DNA of 64,000 nucleotides. It comes from Alteromonas sp. KUL106. GTDB lineage: Bacteria > Pseudomonadota > Gammaproteobacteria > Enterobacterales > Alteromonadaceae. The DNA is taken from positions 1 to 64,000 of the forward strand of contig NZ_BLIG01000009.1 in the NCBI RefSeq assembly GCF_009811415.1. Direction: 5' to 3'. The notes below the pieces were generated by a model. That model worked only from the letters and a program-made list of their open reading frames with translations. It ran no database searches and had not been told where the DNA came from. How positions within the stretch are numbered: position 1 is the stretch's first letter; the number at the start of each line of letters is the position of its first letter. Of the stretch, positions 19,137 through 26,318 are shown in pieces. Made by a program: the position numbers and the translations under genes.

Positions 19137-20036
19137 CTACGTCATAACCATAATGTCGCTTTTGGCGTTATTAATTAGTCTCTGAACCTGAGGTGTCACT
19201 TTCTTTTTAGCCAATGTTACTGCGTAAAAATGCTCGTACGCATCTGGCAAACTCTGCTGAACATAAAGGAGACCATTAGCAACTTCGTCTCGCACGACGA
19301 CAGACGGCATAACAGAATACGCGCCACTGTCTCTAGCGAGAAGCCGAAGCATTGCCATATCGTTCGTTTCAGCTTTTACGTTGGGCGTATACTGTGCCCG
19401 AGCACACGCAATGCTAAAGGCGGAACGTATCTCACTGTTTTGCGAGGGAAGCACCCACGACGCATCAGCATAGCTTTGAGGGAATTTTCTTGCCTTTCGG
19501 GGCTTTGATGGGCCGATTATTTCGATAGCTTGACGAGAGACTAATTCACTGTGCCAAATGCCCTTTTGCTGGCCGAGTTCTACGTTGTGGTTAGTAAGGA
19601 TAATATCGAAGCGAAAGCTGGATAGACCGTCGAGTAAATTGCTCAAGCCGGCTGTTTGTAATGAAAAAGTCGTAAATTTGTCGTTGATTAAGGGCAGCGT
19701 AAAACTTTCTACAAAGTTCCTGGATAAGTTAGAAAGTACACCAATAGCCACATGACTAGACTGTGCTGGCATGCCTTTGTTTATTAAGTTTTCTAGCTCT
19801 TCTCCTTTTGAAAATATTTCATCTGCGTATTCTAAAACCTGCTTCCCTTTTGGGGTAAGCACTAACTTCCTTCCCTCTCTGGAAAGCAGCGCTACCCCCA
19901 TATTTTCTTGAAATTGTTTCAGTTGCGCTGAAATCGCGGACTGCGACAAATGAATCTCGTTGGCCACCTGAGTGAGGTTTCCTGTATTTGCTACACGCCA
20001 GAAATAATAGAGGTGGTGATAGTTCATCCTAGCCAT
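19137..20036 (-). CDS. LysR-family transcriptional regulator (NhaR-like)
   Basis: DNA-binding regulator of 299 residues. The winged helix-turn-helix is at about 5-65 (MNYHHLYYFWRVANTGNLTQ then LSQSAISAQLKQFQ), and an effector domain follows. The start NYHHLYYFW is typical of NhaR-type LysR proteins, which respond to sodium. I start at 20036 (MARMNYHH), with AGGG eight bases upstream. It stands alone between sua5 and a nucleotidyltransferase gene. Its target is unknown. DabB resembles cation antiporter subunits, so dabB-dabA 2 kb away is a candidate. Confidence 0.82.
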   Translation of the reverse strand: MARMNYHHLYYFWRVANTGNLTQVANEIHLSQSAISAQLKQFQENMGVALLSREGRKLVLTPKGKQVLEYADEIFSKGEELENLINKGMPAQSSHVAIGVLSNLSRNFVESFTLPLINDKFTTFSLQTAGLSNLLDGLSSFRFDIILTNHNVELGQQKGIWHSELVSRQAIEIIGPSKPRKARKFPQSYADASWVLPSQNSEIRSAFSIACARAQYTPNVKAETNDMAMLRLLARDSGAYSVMPSVVVRDEVANGLLYVQQSLPDAYEHFYAVTLAKKKVTPQVQRLINNAKSDIMVMT

Positions 20037-20209
20037 GTACAAAACCCTAATAACTTGAGCGAAATTACAATGCGCAACTAACAAATGAAACGTTTATGGG
20101 GCTAATAATACGCCATAAATCAACGGGCTGCAGCCTTTCTCTTATACAGTAAACGCGTTAATGGCGTGGCTTGCGTTGACTTTATGTATTTTGCACACGC
20201 ATTTACGCG

Positions 20210-20875
20210 CTACTTCACTATTTTCAATTGAGGCCAAGTGTTTAGCCAGCTTTTCGACGCAACTCGCTCATTAAATACATCGGGCCTGGGGTATTTTGGG
20301 TTAATGCTTATTGTACCTGCGAAGTTTGCGACTAAGCCAAATGGTGCCAGTATGTCTATACCATCATTTGCGGTAAGTTTAACCGCCACACATGTCTCGC
20401 GTTCTATCCAATATGAAATCGATTCGTAACAACTTTTATAGGGCGCATGATTATGGGCGACATGCATTCGCGCTTGGTTTTTTACTTGCCAACTGACGTC
20501 TGGCACAAGACGGGCGAGTTCACACTCAATCTTCTGCTCCAGTGCTTTTTCAGCAGATATTCGTTTTGACTGAGCAGCGGTTTTAGGCAGCGATTCATTT
20601 GCGTGTTGAGCTACGACAGTTGGTGGCCGTCGAGTATCAGAACTAAAGTAAATAACATCGATATCATTAAGTGGCGTAGGTGTGCTCTTCTCATGCAATT
20701 CATCCCAAATGGCATTTCGAACAAACCCAGCACCGATATACCCTTGTGGCAAGTCAAGCATTTGTAGAGCGCGAAGGCAGCGCATTTTAAAGGGGTCGCG
20801 TTTGATAATGTTGCGAAGGCGTTCAACAAGTATCGACTCAAATTCATCTAACGAGGCGTGCACGTCTTTTAACAC
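20210..20875 (-). CDS. Nucleotidyltransferase family protein (DUF925)
   Basis: Protein of 221 residues in the YitF/COG3575 group. Conserved parts are GYIGAGFVRNAIWDELH near residue 47 and NDIDVIYF, whose acidic pair resembles the metal-binding aspartates of nucleotidyltransferases. The C-terminal part has the usual IDILAPFGL and NPKYP..FNERV motifs. A polar stretch of about 30 residues (TRRPPTVVAQ... to SAEKAL) looks inserted compared with typical members. The substrate of the family is not known. Confidence 0.78.
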   Translation of the reverse strand: MLKDVHASLDEFESILVERLRNIIKRDPFKMRCLRALQMLDLPQGYIGAGFVRNAIWDELHEKSTPTPLNDIDVIYFSSDTRRPPTVVAQHANESLPKTAAQSKRISAEKALEQKIECELARLVPDVSWQVKNQARMHVAHNHAPYKSCYESISYWIERETCVAVKLTANDGIDILAPFGLVANFAGTISINPKYPRPDVFNERVASKSWLNTWPQLKIVK

Positions 20876-20942
20876 CTATTTATTCCTATGTTCATAAGGT
20901 AAGACTTCCGTGCAGCTAGCGCAGCTCCTTTTGCACACGCTT

Positions 20943-21644
20943 TCAACCTTCATTTTTGATGCGCAGCTTGCGTTTCCACTTAATAATATAGAAGCAAAAT
21001 GCGGCCATACTGCCACCGGCAAACCACCCCGCGATGATATCGCTAGGCCAATGCACGCCCAATAAAACACGACTCAGACCAATGCAGAATACAAGCAATG
21101 TCGCTGCGCCGTATATCCACAGCCGTACTGACGCATTTTGCGTAAAATAAGTCAGTAAGTAAGCGATGTAAAAGTAAACCAGCGTAGATAGCGCAGCGTG
21201 TGCCGAGGGAAAGCTTTGCGTGTAAACACTCACGTCCTGCATAGGTAATGGCGGCCTCGGTCTGTCGATTCCCGCTTTAAGAAGAAATGTGGTGATAACC
21301 CCTGCTGCGACGGCAATCAAAAAAGTGAGTGCCTTTTTCTTTTCGCCCGCTATTGATAGTGCGCCCGCAACTGACACGGTTAAGAAAATAAGCGACGTAT
21401 TGCTACCTAACGCTGTAACGTCGCGCAAAGCATCTTTTTCCCAACCCGAAACATTACCCATCTGACTGATGGTGTTGAATAAAGTATTGTCAAACGCGGT
21501 GAGCACGCCCATGTGAACAAACAGCATCGTTAACAAGAATCCAGTGCCAAGTAGCAAAACTTGAATGGAGGGTGTTTTAAAGATACCTAAATAGGCGGCG
21601 ATTGCGCCATGTTTATTCGTTTCACTGCTTGTCATAGTTCTCAT
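20943..21644 (-). CDS. PAP2-family membrane phosphatase
   Basis: Inner-membrane lipid phosphatase of 233 residues with about six hydrophobic helices. The three-part phosphatase signature is complete: KAGIDRPRP, PSAH in SFPSAHAALS, and SRVLLGVHWPSD. Relatives dephosphorylate undecaprenyl pyrophosphate or phosphatidylglycerol phosphate, and the substrate here cannot be told. Two starts are possible, 21644 or nine bases later; the second has GGA at better spacing. It lies 23 bases after bolA on the same strand. Confidence 0.88.
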   Translation of the reverse strand: MRTMTSSETNKHGAIAAYLGIFKTPSIQVLLLGTGFLLTMLFVHMGVLTAFDNTLFNTISQMGNVSGWEKDALRDVTALGSNTSLIFLTVSVAGALSIAGEKKKALTFLIAVAAGVITTFLLKAGIDRPRPPLPMQDVSVYTQSFPSAHAALSTLVYFYIAYLLTYFTQNASVRLWIYGAATLLVFCIGLSRVLLGVHWPSDIIAGWFAGGSMAAFCFYIIKWKRKLRIKNEG

Positions 21645-21667
21645 TCCATTTAGGACAATTTAAGGCG

Positions 21668-21988
21668 TTATTTATCGTGTTTACTGCCACCTAAGCAATT
21701 CGGTGATGCCTGCGACTGTCCGCCCCGCGCTTCCCATTCTGAAGGTGTGTAAGTATGCAGAGCCAGTGCATGCACAGGCCCCTGCAGCGCTTCGGCCGCA
21801 AGGCCATTAATTTCCCGGTGCCTTGCTATCAAACGCTTGCCTTCAAAAGCATCGCTCACTACCGTAACTTTGAAATGGCTTTGCGCCCCCTCTGGCACAT
21901 TGTGCATATAGCTTTCATCTACGACCTCGAGATAACTTGGACTAAGTGCAGATTCAATGGTGGTTTCCAGAAATACTTTAACTTGCAT
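21668..21988 (-). CDS. bolA: BolA family protein
   Basis: Protein of 106 residues with the BolA fold: VEVVDES near the start, the HFKVTVVSDAFEGKRLIARHREI core and VHALALHTYTPSEW. BolA proteins pair with monothiol glutaredoxins in iron-sulfur trafficking and affect cell shape and stress responses. The C-terminal ~18 residues are polar and unconserved, with one Cys. It lies 4 bases after the alkB-like gene, so both are likely co-transcribed. Confidence 0.92.
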   Translation of the reverse strand: MQVKVFLETTIESALSPSYLEVVDESYMHNVPEGAQSHFKVTVVSDAFEGKRLIARHREINGLAAEALQGPVHALALHTYTPSEWEARGGQSQASPNCLGGSKHDK

Positions 21989-21992
21989 GGGC

Positions 21993-22634
21993 CTACTTTA
22001 CTCGCTGAATAAGATGTCGGAATGTAAGGTTGATTCTACCACCGATAGGCTTTGCCGTCTTCGCAATACCATGTACGTAATGACTTTGTGTCGTCCCAGC
22101 CATGATCAATACACTTCCGTGTTCAAGCACCTGTGTACATTTCTCTTTGGTTTCCTTGTGTTTAAAAACAAAGGGCCTTGCTTCCCCTAATGTGACTGAT
22201 GCAATCACTGGGTTTACACCTAGTTCAGGTTCATCATCTGAGTGAAAACTCATACTGTCTTGACCGTCTCGATACCAGTTTGCGAGGACGCTGTTAAACT
22301 GTGTTTTGTGCTCTGATGCACATATCGCCTCACAACAGGCCTTAATCTCTAACAAACTCTTAGTCCACGGGTTCGGCGACATCGTCAAATTTGAATAGGT
22401 ATAGGTACACGCTTCATCGCCATGCCAGCTTTGAAGGCGAGGAATTTTTACCGGTTTTCCAAACAGCCGAATCGAATCCTGACGCCAAGGCAATTCAGCC
22501 TGTAACTTCTCAAAAAAAGTATCTGCGTCATTGTTTGATAATGCGTTAGGAAAATAAGTCACATCGCCCTCTGACAAAGGAAGTTGATAAGACGAGCGAT
22601 TATCTTTTTGAGTCTCGAAAAGAGAAAATTGCAT
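21993..22634 (-). CDS. AlkB-like 2-oxoglutarate/Fe(II) dioxygenase
   Basis: Protein of 213 residues closest to the ALKBH2/3-like bacterial group, which repairs alkylated bases by oxidative demethylation. The iron ligands are visible as H-x-D in FHSDDEPELG and a later His in SHYVHGI; the 2-oxoglutarate-binding Arg is in RINLTFRHL. The substrate-loop region WYRDGQDSM fits this subgroup. It lies just ahead of bolA. No ada or other adaptive-response gene is nearby. Confidence 0.9.
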   Translation of the reverse strand: MQFSLFETQKDNRSSYQLPLSEGDVTYFPNALSNNDADTFFEKLQAELPWRQDSIRLFGKPVKIPRLQSWHGDEACTYTYSNLTMSPNPWTKSLLEIKACCEAICASEHKTQFNSVLANWYRDGQDSMSFHSDDEPELGVNPVIASVTLGEARPFVFKHKETKEKCTQVLEHGSVLIMAGTTQSHYVHGIAKTAKPIGGRINLTFRHLIQRVK

Positions 22635-22956
22635 GAGTAAAGTATGTGACTTCCGTTAAATGTTAATTATGGCTTTGGGTACACAACCGTTAGCGTGCTT
22701 CAAGCACTTGCGAAGAGTGCTTGATGACACACTATTTACGCATGCTTTGCCAATGTGGATTGTTCTACCCGTTAGTAAATTCATCCTTAAAAGCAATATC
22801 CCCTCAATACTCAACATTATGGTGTAATACCAGTCCGCATAGATAATTGGCTAGAGCCACGTGCCTGATATGGTAAGATATATCGCGAGAAGATAAATAC
22901 TATGCGCATTCACTTAATAGCGAATGTTTTGAGCCTTTCCCCAAAAACAGACTTCA
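22635..22956. other. Divergent intergenic region, alkB-like / rlmG
   Basis: A 322-base gap between divergent genes. It holds a perfect 8-bp hairpin at 22701-22723 (CAAGCACT/AGTGCTTG, no T-run on either strand) and one copy of the dispersed repeat. No gene is seen. Confidence 0.6.
22825..22848 (+). repeat. Dispersed palindromic repeat, single arm
   Basis: Full half-site TAATACCAGTCCGCATAGAT followed by AATT, then unrelated sequence. The partner arm is missing here. Confidence 0.85.
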
Positions 22957-24189
22957 ATGAATACAGACTTTATTTTTGCCGACCGACAATTCTCGCTGAT
23001 CCGCTACCCTGAAAAGCACCAGCACGTTAGCCTTCAAGCATGGGATAGCGCTGATGAACTCCTCATTGAGCACATTGAGACCTTGTTAAGTGAAGAATCG
23101 CTTTCTATTGGCAGCAGCGAAAATGATGGCTCTATGATGATCTTTAACGATGACTTCGGTGCGTTAGGCTGTTGGTTCGCTCACTTAGCACCCTATTGGG
23201 TATCTGATTCCTACATATCTTTGCGATCGCTGTGTGAAAACTTAAAAGCCAACCAGTTACTGAACGCACCTGTCGCTGATAATACAAGTGAACCGCATAC
23301 TGCGCCGCTACAAACATTAACCAGTGTGCAAAGCTTAACGTTTAAGCCAGAAAAAGCACCACGCCTTGTTGTGCTAAAGGTACCTCGCGCCCTAGCGCTT
23401 CTTGAACAGCAGCTTATTGATTTACAGAAATATGTTACGCCGAACACACGTATTGTGGCGACAGGAAAAGTAAAAGCCATCACAAAATCTGTACTTAACC
23501 TTTTTGAACGCTATATTGGCCCAACAACCACTTCTCTTGCCAAAAAGAAATCTCGGCTTATTTTCGCTACACCTCGTGAGTCTCTAAAACTCGTTGACTC
23601 ACCTTATCCAACGCGGTGGCAGTGTAAAAGCACCACCGGCACTACACTCACCATAGACAACCTAGCCAATACCTTTGCTCGCCAGTCACTGGATATTGGC
23701 GCGCGAATAATGCTTGAGAACATGACAGTAAGTGCCAATGACGTAGTGGTGGATTTAGGCTGCGGCAACGGTATTTTAGGAGTAAATGCGCTTTCTCTTG
23801 CCCCAGATGCCAAGGTGATATTTGTGGATGAATCCTATATGGCGTTAGAAAGTGCCAGACTTAATGTGCTCAACAATTTCCCAGATAGCATCGAGCAGTG
23901 CGAGTTTGTTGCAAGCAATTGTTTAGAAACATTGCTCAATAGAAATAATAAGCCTGCTGTTACCAAAATTCTGTGTAACCCACCATTTCACCAGCAAAAC
24001 GCAATCACCGATCACATCGCATGGCAAATGTTCACTGACTCTCGTGACTTGCTCATGAGAAGCGGTCACTTAGTTGTGGTCGGCAACCGACATCTCGACT
24101 ACCACATTAAGCTTAAAAAGCTGTTTGGTGGCGCTAAGGTACTTGCGAGTGACAAAAAGTTCGTTATCTTAGGCACTGCTAAACGTTAA
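22957..24189 (+). CDS. rlmG: 23S rRNA (guanine-N2) methyltransferase RlmG-like
   Basis: SAM-dependent methyltransferase of 410 residues matching RlmG, which methylates G1835 of 23S rRNA. The N-terminal half is the degenerate methylase domain (SLQAWDSADELL, FGALGCWFAHLAPYWVSDSYIS). The C-terminal half is active, with VVDLGCGNGILGVNAL for SAM binding and the catalytic NPPFHQ. About 25 residues longer than the E. coli protein because of a polar insert near residue 100-125. No clear ribosome binding site is seen. Confidence 0.9.
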   Translation: MNTDFIFADRQFSLIRYPEKHQHVSLQAWDSADELLIEHIETLLSEESLSIGSSENDGSMMIFNDDFGALGCWFAHLAPYWVSDSYISLRSLCENLKANQLLNAPVADNTSEPHTAPLQTLTSVQSLTFKPEKAPRLVVLKVPRALALLEQQLIDLQKYVTPNTRIVATGKVKAITKSVLNLFERYIGPTTTSLAKKKSRLIFATPRESLKLVDSPYPTRWQCKSTTGTTLTIDNLANTFARQSLDIGARIMLENMTVSANDVVVDLGCGNGILGVNALSLAPDAKVIFVDESYMALESARLNVLNNFPDSIEQCEFVASNCLETLLNRNNKPAVTKILCNPPFHQQNAITDHIAWQMFTDSRDLLMRSGHLVVVGNRHLDYHIKLKKLFGGAKVLASDKKFVILGTAKR

Positions 24190-24237
24190 GCGCTCAGGAA
24201 AATGCGCAAAACAAGGAACACATTTAAAGGCATTTTT

Positions 24238-24846
24238 ATGAAAAAAATACTTTTACCACTACTGACCGTCGCTATGCTAATAGGCAGCAGCTCAGCGGCT
24301 ATGGCGAAAAAAGACGATGGTTCTCAGGTTCAGCCTGACAATTACTATCCTCGCGTTAAAATAGAAACCACGATGGGTGATATCGTGGTTGAATTAGACA
24401 GAAGACGTGCGCCTATTACCGTGAATAACTTTCTTCGCTACGTAGATAAGCGCGCCTATGAAGACACCATTTTTCACCGCATCGTGCCTGGCTTCGTTGT
24501 GCAAGGTGGTGGATATACGGCCGACTTCAACGGTAAATCAAACTTCCCCGATATCTTTAATGAATCGGGTAATGGTTTAACCAACGACCTGCACACTATC
24601 GCAATGGCAAGACAAAGCGATCCACATACGGCCAACCGCCAATTCTTCTTTAATGTGAATGACAACAGCAGCTTGAACCCGGGAAGAGACTGGGGCTACG
24701 CGGTTTTTGGCGTGATTGTAGAAGGCGAAGACATTGTCGATGCCATGTCGGAAGTAGAAACTGAATACTCCATTCGCTTGAACGCGAATAACGTACCGAT
24801 TGAGCCAATCATTATTAAAAAAATGACGGTGTTACCGCCTTTTTAA
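24238..24846 (+). CDS. Periplasmic cyclophilin-type peptidyl-prolyl isomerase
   Basis: Folding catalyst of 202 residues. A signal peptide (MKKILLPLLTVAMLIGSSSA, probable cut after AMA near residue 22) sends it to the periplasm. The cyclophilin domain follows, with FHRIVPGFVVQGGG and NRQFFFNV active-site segments. The ATG at 24238 is chosen because it gives a complete signal peptide and has AAAGG upstream; an ATG at 24202 would spoil it. It resembles PpiA and follows rlmG by 48 bases. Confidence 0.93.
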   Translation: MKKILLPLLTVAMLIGSSSAAMAKKDDGSQVQPDNYYPRVKIETTMGDIVVELDRRRAPITVNNFLRYVDKRAYEDTIFHRIVPGFVVQGGGYTADFNGKSNFPDIFNESGNGLTNDLHTIAMARQSDPHTANRQFFFNVNDNSSLNPGRDWGYAVFGVIVEGEDIVDAMSEVETEYSIRLNANNVPIEPIIIKKMTVLPPF

Positions 24847-24891
24847 CATTTGCACCATGTTCCTACGAAACAAACGTTCTTAACAACGAGC

Positions 24892-24918
24892 AGCCATAGA
24901 AAATCTGTTTCTATGGCT
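24892..24918. terminator. Bidirectional terminator between cyclophilin and GNAT genes
   Basis: A perfect 11-bp stem, AGCCATAGAAA with TTTCTATGGCT, and a 5-base loop. It overlaps the last codons of the GNAT gene on the minus strand. It has A and T rich flanks and ends both convergent genes. Confidence 0.75.
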
Positions 24919-25429
24919 TTAGTTCCAGCCTAAACAAATGTTGACCGGGAAAAGCTTTATCAAAGTAAAGGCCCTGTTTTTTAAACCCCAAGCGCAGTAA
25001 AAGATTTTGCGACGCAGTGTTTTCAGGGTGAGTCATCGCTGTTAAAAAGCGATAGCCTTGAGATGCTGACCAGTTAATAACACATTGGCAAGCTTCAAAG
25101 CATAGACCACTTCTCCTCGCATGGGGGAGCATAGCAAAGCCGAGATCGGGGCATTCAAAAGAGAAACGATTAAATAAACCACAAACCCCCAAGGGTTGCC
25201 CTGTCTCGCTAAGTTCTACCGCCAACAGTCCATATCTCCACTCTTTGCGCTGAGCATTCGTTTTCGCTATGTAGTCACACGCGTCTTCTAGCGTATTAAC
25301 GTTTTTGCTCCCAATATATTTTAGCCAAAGTGCATCTTGCTGCAGCGCCAATATCCAGTGCTGGTCATCAAAGGTAAGAGGCCGAAGTGTAATTCTATCG
25401 GTGGTAAATGCTGAAAGGTCTGTATTCAC
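24911..25429 (-). CDS. GNAT-family N-acetyltransferase (RimJ/RimL-like)
   Basis: Protein of 172 residues with the GNAT fold of the RimJ/RimL type: ITLRPLTFDD at the start, a LGFAMLPHARRSGLCFEACQ acetyl-CoA-binding segment, and ENTASQNLLLRLGFKKQG near the end. Substrates of this group are ribosomal protein N termini, antibiotics or amino acids and cannot be told here. The GTG start has AGGA five bases upstream. It shares its terminator hairpin with the convergent cyclophilin gene. Confidence 0.85.
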   Translation of the reverse strand: MNTDLSAFTTDRITLRPLTFDDQHWILALQQDALWLKYIGSKNVNTLEDACDYIAKTNAQRKEWRYGLLAVELSETGQPLGVCGLFNRFSFECPDLGFAMLPHARRSGLCFEACQCVINWSASQGYRFLTAMTHPENTASQNLLLRLGFKKQGLYFDKAFPGQHLFRLELKP

Positions 25430-25511
25430 ACTGATCCTGCTGTCAATAATTTGAGTGTTGCTTCACGTACTTTTAGGTTTCAAGCCCGTGTAAAAAATAG
25501 CTCAGGCGCTA

Positions 25512-26132
25512 TCACTTCGCTAGCAGCTTGTCTATTTTCGCGGCAATTTCGCTGCTTACCACGGCGGGTCTGGGGTATTGTGGTTTGGCTCTATCGTTTA
25601 CTCTTGGATGCTCCCAAAGCGAGGTTTGAGCGATAAAACGCGCTGCCTCTTGCTCCCCACCATGCTCTATACATCCTGCTATACACGTATCAATATAGGT
25701 TTGATGAACGGGGAATGCTTCATTAGCGGGCTCACAGGCTAGGGTTTCACATATCCAAAAGGTAAATTGAGATAAAAGCTGCTCAAGCGACGTGTTGTCG
25801 CTTTCTGCATGCAGATGAAAGTCTAGGTGGTTTGGGCTCACTTCTACAAACCGGTAGTCTTTTTCTCTTTCTTGTAGGGCTGGATTTATTGAGGTGGGAA
25901 TGAGCTGTGCATTTAATTTACTTTGAAAATTAGCTAAGGCACCCACATAAGTCTGTCGCTCCTGCACACTACGGGTGACCCATGCCCTTTCAAAGCCTGC
26001 AACCGTGACGGGCACACCTTCGGTGAAAATATTGGAATAGCGTTCTCTGCTGCTTTTGCTTAACAAGCTTCCATAACCTAACACCATGTGCTTTTCGGTT
26101 TGCTGGTTTAGCCACTGAGCCAATTCTTTCAT
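25512..26132 (-). CDS. Gamma-glutamylcyclotransferase-like protein
   Basis: Protein of 206 residues. The N terminus MVLGYGSLLSKSSRERY resembles the YGSLL glycine loop of the gamma-glutamylcyclotransferase-like fold. The rest is weakly conserved, with conserved acidic and His positions in a middle helical region (VHQTYIDTCIAGCIEHG). Catalysis is unproven. The ATG at 26132 is chosen for the GGGGG just upstream; a longer frame to 26165 lacks a site. Confidence 0.7.
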   Translation of the reverse strand: MKELAQWLNQQTEKHMVLGYGSLLSKSSRERYSNIFTEGVPVTVAGFERAWVTRSVQERQTYVGALANFQSKLNAQLIPTSINPALQEREKDYRFVEVSPNHLDFHLHAESDNTSLEQLLSQFTFWICETLACEPANEAFPVHQTYIDTCIAGCIEHGGEQEAARFIAQTSLWEHPRVNDRAKPQYPRPAVVSSEIAAKIDKLLAK

Positions 26133-26174
26133 CGTTCCCCCTACTTTCCGGCAGTTTTTATCCATGCTTTAGTG

Positions 26175-26215
26175 TAACACCAGTCCGCATAGATAATTAC
26201 CCACTCAGCGAGAGT
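26175..26215 (+). repeat. Dispersed palindromic repeat with the ACCCACTCAG extension
   Basis: Half-site with one change (CACC for TACC), followed by TACCCACTCAGCGAGAGTT. The same extension occurs at 43169 and, partly, at 1-23. It lies upstream of the cyclotransferase-like gene and before the receptor terminator. Confidence 0.85.
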
Positions 26216-26259
26216 TAAAATGTTCGTCATCGCGCCGTGTTACCGCAGGTATAAAACGA

Positions 26260-26284
26260 AAAGGCGGTGTTGAACACCGCCTTT
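26260..26284. terminator. Terminator of the TonB receptor gene
   Basis: A 10-bp stem AAAGGCGGTG with CACCGCCTTT and a 5-base loop. On the minus strand it is followed by TCGTTTT after the stop of the receptor gene. Confidence 0.8.
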
Positions 26285-26318
26285 GTTTACTTTTGCGTTT
26301 AGGCATTGCTCTGCTGTA

